A DNA stretch of 64,000 bases. Source: Rhinopomastus cyanomelas (taxonomy: Eukaryota > Chordata > Aves > Bucerotiformes > Rhinopomastidae). The notes beneath the pieces were generated by a model. The model searched no databases. It was not told where the DNA came from and saw only the letters and a program-made list of their open reading frames with translations. This document shows, piece by piece, positions 24,705 through 36,700 of this stretch; the stretch's first letter is position 1; each line of letters begins with the position of its first letter. Location of the stretch: positions 1-64,000 of the forward strand of contig VXBP01000334.1 in the NCBI GenBank assembly GCA_013400115.1, given 5' to 3'. The position numbers were made by a program, and so were the translations under genes.

Positions 24705-27700
24705 CTGTTGAAAAGAAAACCACCTGTTAACACTTTCCACAAGAACTGGCTTTTCTGCAATGTTGGGTTTTGCCGGTCCAGCTTTGGATACAAAAAGCTC
24801 CATAGTTTCCCATTAACTGAAAAATAAGCTTGATGTGCTGGCACAGCCTCTCTGAGTGGAAGCAGGCCAGAGAACGGTGTGCCCAAGTGCCTATCAACAT
24901 CATGTAATCCAAATGTTTTAACAACTGCAGTAACAAATACAGACCATTTGTTTCAAAAGCACTGCTGAGGATCCTGTTTCCCACCCTGTGTATCTGCAGA
25001 ACAATTCCTTAACAGGCAGCCCAAGATTTGAAGGCTAAGAAAAACATGTATAATATGACTGTGGTTTTGAATACAATTTGAAAAATTCTGTTTTAGTACT
25101 CTCAGAAGTCAGAGATATAAAGAGAGACAAAAGTTCCTGATATTGGCTCTATGTACTATGCAATCCTAATCACAGAATGGCAGAACATTAGAGATTGGAA
25201 GGGACCTTAAAAGATCATCTAGTCCAGTCCCCCTGCCAGAGCAGGATCACCTAGATTGCACAGGAACGTGTCCAGGCGGGTTTTAAACATCTCCAGAGAA
25301 GATGATTTCACAACCCCCTGGGAAGGAGTACTAAGGTTTTGAGAAAACTGAATGCTCCAAGGCAGCCAGGTTTAGCTTAAGCCCTGTCCGAAATTACACA
25401 GACATGTTCAAACACACTCCTGTAGCAGTGCCAAAGGTTCCTCTGAGCCCAACACTCACATTTTATTATATGCTGATTATCTGTAGTTGGCAAGTGTGTC
25501 TGGATGGCTTTAAGTGTTGTTTTCACTTTCAGTATTGCCTTTCTGTAGCAAAGTTCATTACAATCAGAATTCACATTTTCACTGCCATTCGCTACCGTTG
25601 CAGTAATCACTCTTAATCAATGTGTTCAGCTGCGTAGCAGCAACAATCTCTTCCACAAAGCTGCATTTCAGTTTACTTGATGCTTATCCAACCACTACAT
25701 CTACCCTTTCAACAGAATCAGAATCACAGTACATTAGGGATTGGAAGGGACCTTGAAAGATCACCTAGTCCAATTCTCCTGCCAGAGCAGGACCACCTAG
25801 AACAAAACACTCAATTTCCTGTAATTAAGATCATAATTCAAAAATTCTTTTAAGTGAACTTGTATTAGAAACAGGAAAAGTCAGTCACAGAATATTTTCA
25901 GGACAGAAATTTAAACTGCAGTGCAGAATGTTGGCCCTTGTGTTTTAGAAGATGCTCAGGTGAATTCGACATCCATCAGAATTCAGAGAAATACAAACTC
26001 AGCCATTAGGCAAGAGGAAGTGGGGCAGTTTGGTCAAAGAATTTGCCTCCTGTTGCTTATTTTGCCTGTGCCTGCTTGCTGTATTGTCAGTGAGTCTAAT
26101 GCATCCATCCTCTCTTTGCAAATAATGACACTGCTTTGCCCCAAAATTCATGTTTTTATTAGGTATCATTACCACAGAATCACAGAACATCAGGGATTGG
26201 AAGGGACCTCAAAAGACCATCTAGTCCAATCCCCCTGCCACAGCAGGATCACTTAGACCAAGTCGCACAGGAACATATGCAAAGATAGTCTTTTTTTGCC
26301 CTTCAAATATGTAGGTGATAAATAAAAGCTACTATCACAGATGGCTACAATTCAAACTGTTTGTATTGCTCTAGTCAGACAGGGATCCCTTACAGCTGGA
26401 GAACAGAAAGTTTGAGGAAAAAAAAATTGATCTACTTACATCTGCTCATCAATTTCTCCAATCTGACGATCTAGTCGTCCCTCCTCATCCTCTTCTGCCA
26501 CTATTGCTTCTGAAATCTAAACCAGAAAATCACTAAGAAAATTCTCCTTCATCCTGAACACCACTGCTGTTCCTTTTTGATGTCTGTGTCTCTCCTTCCT
26601 CCCCTTTATCTCAGGTCAATGTCAAGCTCCTATCCGTGTACTCACACCTTCCCCAAAAAGCCTCTAGAGAGAAATACAGAAAAAACCCCTCGTCTTGCAG
26701 TATATGAAAGGGAAATGTTTTTTTCTTAAAACTGCAAGTAGTTTGGCAGCTTTGGGGTTATCCTTCCAAATTGTTCAGTTCACGGTGATTTGAAACTGAG
26801 CACTCACAAACTAGAGCCATCCAAATCCTCAGTTGGCAATAGAAGCTCCATCCAGTGCTCAGCCTTAGTTACCCACACTTAGTCAACAAAGGGTTGGTTC
26901 AAACTTCCCGCTACATCCCCAAGTGTTTCTAACCTGTTATTTTTTTCAGCATATACTTTCTCAAATCTGAATGTCTGGGAGATGCTATGCAATCAATGGT
27001 CCACGCATAACTGAGAAGATTCCTTCTAAGCTGAAGAATTATCTGAATGGCTAATGCTAGCAAAATGTATCCACCACTGCTTTTGTATGAACATTCGCTC
27101 TGTCTGTAGTGCTGACCGCTTTAAAATGAGCAATGAGATGGGTTTTTGTGCCCCTTTTCTTAGCAGTTGACGTATGAGCCATTGTTTGCAATTAAGAAGT
27201 AGCAAAACCTCTAGGAAAAGAACACCAGGGACACTTTTGTGTTGTCCAAAAGGGCAGATCTAAGCCTGTTCCGGGAAGACTTGTGATGTGATGCCAAACG
27301 GTAACGAAACAGAGGGACAGAGAAACTGTGACGAGCTTACAGCATCCTGCACACAAAACCTTTCAGTCACTTTCCCAAATGGTGGGGGCTCCTTTCCAGT
27401 ACATTTAAACGGACCACTAAAATACTGGTTACCTGCACTTTACAGATTCTTTTTGAAACATGACAAACTGGCAGCGTTTTGTTATCTGGTTTTCAAGGTG
27501 AACATATGAATGGATCTAAAGAGCCCAGTAAGTCCTGCTTGGGTACAGGACAGTGAGCTGAGGTCTAAGCTATCGTATTTAAATCCAATTTAATAAACGT
27601 AACTAGATACATATTTGATGACTCCATCCTGACCAAAACTACTTTCAACTTAAATTTCCCTCGAGTGGAAAATAAAGGAACCCTCTGCTCATTTCTAAAG

Positions 27701-30700
27701 TGCATTTAACCACACACTGCATTGCAACGAAGAGCTGACAAATACAGGTGTCAGTCATTCTGCAGAGCTGCATGAAACTGTTCTTATTGTGTACAGTACT
27801 TAGAATCAATAAAAATAGATCCCATTACTTACTGTGTTGACCTGTCGCATTGCCTTCTGAAATTCATCCCATTCTTTGTCCATCTGATCCTTTGGAGCAT
27901 CAACTTTTCGCACCTAAGGAACATGACAAGAAAGACTCAATGACATTTTATGTCTCGTAGCTCTTTGGGGCATGGTAAAACACTTGGGAGAGAGAGGGCA
28001 AATTATTCTGTGCTCTCAGAAAAGTCTGGTCAACACAAAATCACAGAACATTAGGGATTGGAATGGGCCTCGAAAGATCATGTAGTCCAATCCCCCTGAC
28101 ACAGCAGGATCACCTAGAGCAAGTCACACAGGTTTCAAATGTCTCCAGAGAAGGAGACTCTACAATGCCCGTGGGCAGCCCATTCCAGGGCTCTGTCACC
28201 CTCACTGGGAAAAAGTTTCTTCTCATATTGATGTGGAACCTCTTCTGTCCCAGCTTACACCTATTGCCCCTTGTCCTATCACTAGATGACATTGAGAAGA
28301 ACCTGGCTCTACCCTCCTGACACCCACTCTTCAGTTTAAGTGACGTACACAAATAAGAGAGTGCAGCTGCACAATGGCTTTGGAGGAAAAATCTGACTCT
28401 AATCTGGGATTAAAACAACGTCCTTTAAACATAGCTTTAGAGAATGTCTGGACTAACAAAAGTGACAAAATCTGCTACTGGGTTGGTGTGCAACGTCACA
28501 GTACCAGGCAATAACTTTTCAATCCTCATGTTGGCTGCCTGTTCAGTTGTATATAGTAGCTATCTCAGAAGCCAACAAGCAGTGAGTTATTGGCCTCTGG
28601 CATGATGTAAAATAGCCAATGCTTCAGCCACTAGCCTGACTATATTTCAAATCTAGTCTAATCTTGTTGACTAACAGAAGAACTAGTACAGCTATGTACC
28701 AATCCTAACATCAGAGTTTGTTCTTCTGTGGTCCACAGTGTGAATTACTATGACAAGGCAGTTGGAACAGCTGCGCTGTAAGATTTAAGATCTGTAAGGA
28801 AGGTAATCAAAACCAAGTTGTGCTTTTACTACAAGCAAATAAGCAAGATAATCTACCTGTGCAACCAAAACTTTCACAACTCAAGTCTGAAAGATGAGGC
28901 AGGTTACACGTTTTAGATGGCAGATCATGCCTGCCTCGGGATTGGGTAGAAATCACACAGCTAGGAGAACAAAGCAACTGGAACAGAATAGTTCATTACC
29001 CCATCTTTTTGCATTGAGTTCTCCTTTTTTCATTGCTCTCTTTGGGTGACACATCAGCCATTATCATGATAAAGACAACAATTTGGTACATTGTGTTCCT
29101 GAGTTATTATACACAAGCCAGTGGTATGATTTACGTTTGTAGAGTAGATTAGAAGCTTCCAAACAAACTTTTTCTAGTGGGAAGTAATAGTTACCATCTC
29201 ATTTTTCTGTTCTGTGATTATTTCTATCATCGCTGTACGTACTGTGTTATTCTGCATTGTAGTTGTCTTTTGTAATTCATAATTATTTGTATTTCTTACA
29301 ATAAATTTAAACACTAAAGATACTAATTTTCCTTGAAATATTTATCTAGTCCAGAATTTATACACTTTATAAACTGCTGATGTAAAGAACCAACAGTGAC
29401 CAAGCCCAGAATCTCCCCTCCAAACACTTTTAATTCACAGAATCATCATTTAAAGGTTCCACAAACACTCAGGTTAATTCTGAAAAGAAATTTTGGTTCC
29501 ATTTATATGTTTCCACATTCAATATCAGGAAGATTAATAACATCCCGTAACAAAGGCAATCACAGAATGTTACGGATTGGAAGGGACCTCGAAAGATCAT
29601 CTAGCCCAATCCCCCTGCCACAGCAGGATCCCCTATATCAAGTAGCACAGGAACGTGTCCAGGTGGGTTTTAAACATCTCCAGAGAAGGAGACTCCACAA
29701 CCCGCCCTGGGCAGCCCCTTCCCGTGCTCTGTCATCCTCTCCATGAAGAAGTTCCTTCTCAGATTGATGTAGAACCTCCTCTGTTCTAGCCGACACTTGT
29801 CCCTTGTCCTATCATGAGATGACACTGAGTAGAGCCTTGCTCCATCCTCCTGACACCCACCCTTCACATATTTATAAACAGTAATGAGGTCAACCCTCAG
29901 TCTCCTTTCCTCCACGCTCAAGACACCCAGCTCGCTCAGCCTTTCCTCATCAGGGAGGTGTTCTACTCCTTTCATCATCTTTGTGGCTCTGCACTGGACT
30001 GTGTCCAGAAGTTCTGTGACCTTCTGGAGATGAGAGGCCCAGAACTGGACACAATACTCCAGATGTGGCCTCACCAGGGCACAGTAGAGGGAAAGGAGTA
30101 CCTCTCTTGATTTACTAAACACCCCCATTCTGATCCACCCCAGGATGCCATTGGCCTTCTTGGCCACAAGGGCCCAGCGCTGGCTCATGGTCACCCAGCT
30201 GGCCACGCTGGCAAAGCTTGCAAATTTCATTAGCTAAGGCAGCAAAATCACTAACCAGTGTCCTCACAGATATACACAGATTCTTCCTTGCCTACCAGGC
30301 ATTCCTGTTTTGCACAAGCTGCCCAACTCATGGTGAAACTAAGCATTTGAGAAACAGAACAACTCCCATGAGTCACACGCAACAGAAAAGATTTGTATTT
30401 CACAGATCAGTGTTTATTTTGGTCATCATTTTGCACTGTACAAGTTGAAGTAAGCATCTTCAGACTTTCAGCCTCGTTGTTTTATTGAGAAACAGGCTGA
30501 ATGTCCACATTTCCCTTTTGAGCATCCAAAATACCCCCAGTGATAAAAGACTACAGAGCTGAAGACCAAGCTATTTTGACTCTAACAGGACGTACAGCAT
30601 CATAGAATCATCATGGCTGGAAAGGACCTCCAGGATGATCAAGTCCAGCCCTCTTTCCAACATCTCCCTAACCCCTACACTATGCCTCAAGTGCTTTAGC

Positions 30701-33700
30701 TACCTGGTTTTTAAACCCCATCTAGAGAGTCACACAGTAACTCTGAACTCTTGAACAAGATCTCTCAAAGGGCATTAGAGAACTCCTTTTACATCCTCGA
30801 TTCCAAAGCAGAACTGGAGGGACAAAGCAGGTGAAATGTTTTTTCTGTGTGCCTCAAATAAATAAATGTAACACGTGGACTGTCTAAGTCTCAGCGCAGC
30901 ATTTGAAGAAACACGTGGTTTTTTGTTTTCTCTATGAGCCAAAGGAACCATGAATAAAAATTTAACCAGCTGTCCCTGCCTGCCTCCCTCCTTTTTCATG
31001 GTTTCTAATGCAGAACAAGTAGTTCCACACTGTTCCAGGGGAGTTCAGGCTGGACATTAGGATGTACTTTTTACAGACAGGGTGGTCAAACAGTGGAACA
31101 GGCTTCCTAGAGAGGTGGCTCACGCTCCCAGCCCTCGGTGTTTGTAAGGCTTTTGGACACTTCCCTTCACAACAGACTTTAACTATTGGTCAGTGCTGAA
31201 TTCCTGAGGCAGCTGAACTAGATGATCCCTGTAGATCACTTCCAGTTGAAATAAATCTAAGCTTTTGCAAACAGTTCAGTCATTTTCTTAACACTCTGAC
31301 ATTCCTAAATATATAAAAAAGTGCTCTTGCTATTCAGAATATTGTTACAAATCACAGAACACTAGGGATTGGAAGGGAGCTCAAAAGATCATCTAGTCCA
31401 ATCCCCCCCACCACAGCAGGACCACCTAGACCAAGTCGCACAGGAACATATCCAGTCAGGTTTTAAACGTCTCCAGAGAAGGAGACTCCACCAACCTCCC
31501 TGGTCAGCCTCTTTCAGGGCTTCATCACCCTCGCTAGGAAGAAGCTCTTTCTCAGACTGATGTGGAACCTCCCATGTTCCAGCTCACACCCATTGCCCCT
31601 TGTCCTATCATTAGATAACACCGAGCAGAGCCTGGCTCCACCCTCCTGAAACCTACTTTTCACATATTTATCAACATTAATGAGGTCACCCTCAGTCTCC
31701 TTTTCTCCAGCCTCAACAGAACCAGCTCCCTCAGCCTTTCGTCATCAGGGAAGTGTTCTACTACCTTCATCATCTCTGTGGCTCTGCACTGGATTCTCTC
31801 CAGCAATTCTGTGTCCTTCTGGAGATGAGGGGCCCAGAACCGTACACAATACTCCAGATGTGGCCTCACCAAGGCAGAGTATAGGGGCAGGAGAACCACT
31901 CTTGATCTGCTAAACACCCCTCTTCTAATCCACCCCAGAATGCTGTTGGCCCTTTTGGCCACAAGGGCACATTGCTGGTTCATGGTCATCCTGCTGTCCA
32001 CCAGGACCCCCAGGTCCCTTGCTCTTACACTGCTCTCCAACAGGTCAGTCCCCAAACTATACTGGTACCTGAGGTTATTCTTGCCCAAATGCAAGACTCA
32101 GTAAAATTCTACCTGCCACCTCTCCAGCCTGTCCAGGTCCCACTGAACAGCAGCAGAGCCTGCTCGGGTGTCAGCCAGTCCTTCCAGCTTTGTGTCATCA
32201 GCAAACTTGCTGACAGTGCACTCTAATCCCTCATCCAAGTCATTGATGAATAGATTGAGTCGTACTTGTTCCTGTATTGACCCTTGGGACACTCCACTAG
32301 ATACAGGTCTCCAACTAGAGGCAGAACTAAACTAAATAGCAGACGTAAATCCAGCAGCATGAAAAAAGAACAGATTACTTACTTTTGCATCCACTTCAGG
32401 ATCATCAAAGAAGCCTTCTGGCAAAGCTTCAGCAGTGTTTTCTTTCCTGAAATGTTTAATTAGTATTATCCCAAGTTAATTCTTTGCAACACATTTTACT
32501 GCAAAGTTTAAAATACTCAAGGGTCAATTCCCAAACTTTTATAAACAGACCTTGAAATGCAGTGAGTTTTTTTACACCCAGAGTTTTACCTACAGTCATC
32601 AAAACTGACTTCTTCAGTTTGGTCTTACACCTGGTCAGAAAGGCTTAAATCTTGCTGTTGAAGCAAAACCTATAGCTTAGGCATCTTAAACTCCTCTTTC
32701 CAGCGTGCTGAGCACCCACACACTTTCAGAGCACAGTCTCTACTTTTGCAAGCTACTGTTTCAAGCAATGCTCAAGTGAACCAAACCATTACTGCAGGTG
32801 CCAGCAGGTTTTATTCAACAGTTCCAAACAGTGAATAACATTAAGCTCCCAAAGAATACTGCATTAAAATGTTCAAAGATAGATATCTAACCACCACTGT
32901 ATGGCATGGCCCCACCTCCTGTGCTGCCCCAAGCTGAAATAACACCCCAGGCTGATACATCACAGAACATTAGGGACTGGAATAACCTAGTCCCTAACGA
33001 TCATCTAGTCCAATCATATAGTCCATCATCTAGTCAAATCCCTCTGCCACAGCAGGATCACCTAGAATGAGTTGCACAGGTACATATCCAGGTAGGTTTT
33101 AAACATTTCCAGAGAAGGAGACTCCACAACCCCCCTGGGGAGCCCCTTCCAGTGCTCTGTATTCCCAGTACAAATTAACAACATGACTCATTTCCAAGTC
33201 AATTCTTTCATTTACAATTCCCAAATCCATCAGTATAGAATCATAGAATCTTTTAGGTTGGAAAAGACCCTTTGGGGGTCTTTGGGGATGGCTGAGATCA
33301 TCGAGTCCAACCACCAACCCCACTCTACAAGTTCACCCTTAAACCAGATCCCCCAACACAACATCTAAGCGTCTTTTAAACTCATCCACAGATGGGGACT
33401 CAACCACCACCATGGGCAGCCCAGTCTAGTGCCAGACCACTCTTTCCGGGAAGAATTTTTAATGTAAGTCTAGTCTAACTTCCCCTGTTGGAGCTTGAAA
33501 CCCTTCCCTTTGGTTCTGTTACTAACTACCTGTGAGAAGAGACCAGCACTGACATCTCTACAACGTCCTTTCAGATAGCTGTAGAGAGCAATGAGGTCTC
33601 CTCTTAGACTCCTGTTCCTCAAACTAAACAGCCCAAACTCTTTGAGTCTCTCCTCATCAGATTTATTTTCTAGGCCAGGGGGCCTCAAACCCTGGGCCTG

Positions 33701-36700
33701 CGGGCCAGACACGGCCCCCCAGAGTGTCCAATGCGGCCCGCCAGTATTTACCCGCCCCCACCTCGGCCGAGCAGCTGCAGATGACTTCTTCCAGCCGACT
33801 GCATGGCCGGGCTGGGCGGCTCCCCCGTCTCTCCCTCCAGCTCCCAGGCAGGACAAGCCAGGCAGCACAAGCTGTAGCCCGGCCCCGACACTGTCTGAGA
33901 GACAGTGAACCAGCGCCCTGTTTAAAAAGTTTGAGGACCCCTGCTCTAGCCCCTTCCCCAGCTTCATTGGCCTCCTTTGCACTCGCTCCAGCATTTGATA
34001 GGCCTGCTTACCTTTCCACTATCTTCTCCTGTACCTCTGCCTTCTGTATGGATCCTGAATGGGAAACTATAGGAGCAGCTGTAGTTTTGCTGTCAAAGAA
34101 GTCTGTAAGAAGGGACAGGCATCTATGAACAAAAAGAACTCACAGAATTACAGAACATTAGGGACTGGAAGGGACCTCGAAAGATCATCCAGTCCGATCC
34201 CTCTATCAGAGCAGGACCACCTAGACTATCTAAGCTTCTTCATAAAATGTTGACTGGATGGGAATTTCAACTAGTACCTTCCTACAACAAGGGAAGAACT
34301 GCCAGACATGATTTCACTTGACAACCTCAAACAATTAGAAAATTAAATCAGTGGGAAAGCTGAGGGAACACCACAGAGCAAACTAGCAACAATCCCCTTT
34401 CTCTACTTCCAATATTACACACTCTGGCCAGTTAATAGCAAGAATTAGCAAAACATTAAAAACCCTCTGTCTTCAGTTAAAACAGTTTCTCCTCACTGAA
34501 CCACTATTTTACAGAATCATAGAACATTAGGGATTGGAAGGGACCTCAAAAAATCGTCTAGCCCAATCCCCCTGCCACAGCAGGATCCCCTATATCAAGT
34601 AGCACAGGAACACGTCCAGGTGGGTTTTAAATGTCTCCAGAGGAGACTCCATAACCCCCCTGGGCAGCCCCTTCCAGTGCTCTGTCACTCTCACTGTGAA
34701 GAAGTTCCTTCTCATACTGATGTGGAACCTCTTCTGTTCCAGCCTGTATTTCAGACAGCCTTACCTGCAGGCAGAGAATTAGCCGTTACTTCTTGAGTTG
34801 GAGGCAGTATTTCAGTTTTATGCGTAACAGACTTGTTTGGCTGATCTTGCTCATCCTCCTCTTCATCATCATCATCACCATAATTCTCTGTCAATAAACT
34901 GGGAGCTGGACCCTTTGAAAGGTTTTCTTTTGCACCATCTTGCTCCGTTTTATCAAAAAAATCTGCTGGTAGCCTAGCAAAGAACACACAACGGGCCTAT
35001 TTCGACCTGCACAAGAACTAGTTACAGTCCACAATCTGAAACCTCTTCAATCTGTGAGCAAAACCACTTTTGAGACATTGTGCAATACCCTAAACTGCAG
35101 AGCTGCCCACGTAACCCCTGTCTGACAGCAGGGCACACATTGCTTTCATTTAAAGATTCCAGAAACACTCAGGTTGATTCTGAAAACACATTTCAGTTCC
35201 ATTTATATGTTTGCATGTTCAAAATCACGAAGATTAATAACACCTCATAATAAAGGCAATCACAGAGTATTAGGGATTAGAAGAGACATTGAAAGATCAT
35301 CCAGTCCAATCCCCCCACCACAGCAGGATCCCCTACATCAAGTTGCATACAAACATGTCTAGGCAGGTTTTAAATATCTCCAGAGGGGACTCTACAAACC
35401 TCCCTGGTCAGCCTCTTCCAGGACTCCATCACCCTCACTAGGAAGAAGTTCTTTCTCAGACTTATGTGCAACTCCCATGTTCCCGCTTACACCCATTGCC
35501 TCTTGTCCTGTCATTGGATGACACTTAGAAGAGCCTGGCTCCATCCTCCTGACACCTGCCTTTTCCACATTTATCAACATTCATGGTGTCACTCCTCAGT
35601 CTCCTCAAGGACCCAGCTCAAGGGACCCAGCTCCCTCAGCCTTTCCTCATCAGGGAGATGTTCCATTCCCTTTACCATCTTTGTGGCTCTGCACTGGACT
35701 TTCTCAAGCAGCTTTGTGTCCTTCTGGAACTGACAGGACCCGAACTGGACACAATATTCCAGATGTGGTCTCACCAGGGCAACTGCAGCTTAGGTAATGC
35801 TGTTTCTGCATGTGAAGGTATTTTCATCAGTATACACACTGTGAACACACTAAACAAAGCATTCATCGTTCCACAGTCACATAATGTGACTAATGTCACA
35901 TAAACCCTGACAGTTAAGGTGTGTAACACAGCTACTTATTCTGGGTGCACACTGCTGCTCAGAACTTACAAGAGCCGCTGCGTGGCTCAGCAGTAAGCAA
36001 ACCCACTTGTTTAGAACAGCTGCAGGCTTCCAAGCAATTTGTTCCAGGTTATGTTTTAAAATAATTACCTGAATCGGTTTAATAATAAACAAACCTCTCA
36101 ACTGTTAACTCTGCACATACACTGAAAATTTCTACAAGGTAAGGATGTTCTCCTGTCAAGATAACTGCATGGAATATTAATGTAAGATAATCACAGAACA
36201 TTAGGGATTGGAAGGGACCTCGAAAGATCACCTAGTCCAACACCCCTGACACAGCAGGATCACCTAGACCAAGTCACACAGGAACATGTCCAGGTGAGTT
36301 TTAAACATCTCCACAGAAGGAGACTCCACAAACCCCCTGGGCAGTCCCTTACATTGGATGACACTGAGAAGAGCCTAGCTCCATCCTCCTGACATCCACC
36401 CTTCATGTATCTATAAACATTAATGAGGCCACTCCTCAGTCTCCTTTCTTCCAAGTTTAAGAGACCCAGCTCCCTCAGCCTTTCCTCATCACGGAGGTGT
36501 TCTACTCCCCTCATCATCTTCATGGCTCTGCACTGGTAACAACTTATCCTTTAGAGAAGTGCCTACAGGAGACCTGTAGACCTCATATGACATCTGCCAA
36601 CCCCCATAGATGTCTAAAACTTCAGTGGCAGAAAGATGGTTAACCAAATCCCTTGCAGACAAATACACTCATATATTTATGATAGTTTATCTGTATGATA

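Larger units (their letters stand above)
33236..33992 (-). mobile_element. CR1 fragment split by an hAT-like insertion, minus strand
   Basis: CR1 at 33236-33675 and 33944-33992; minus strand resumes MLERVQRR across the insertion. Confidence 0.92.
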
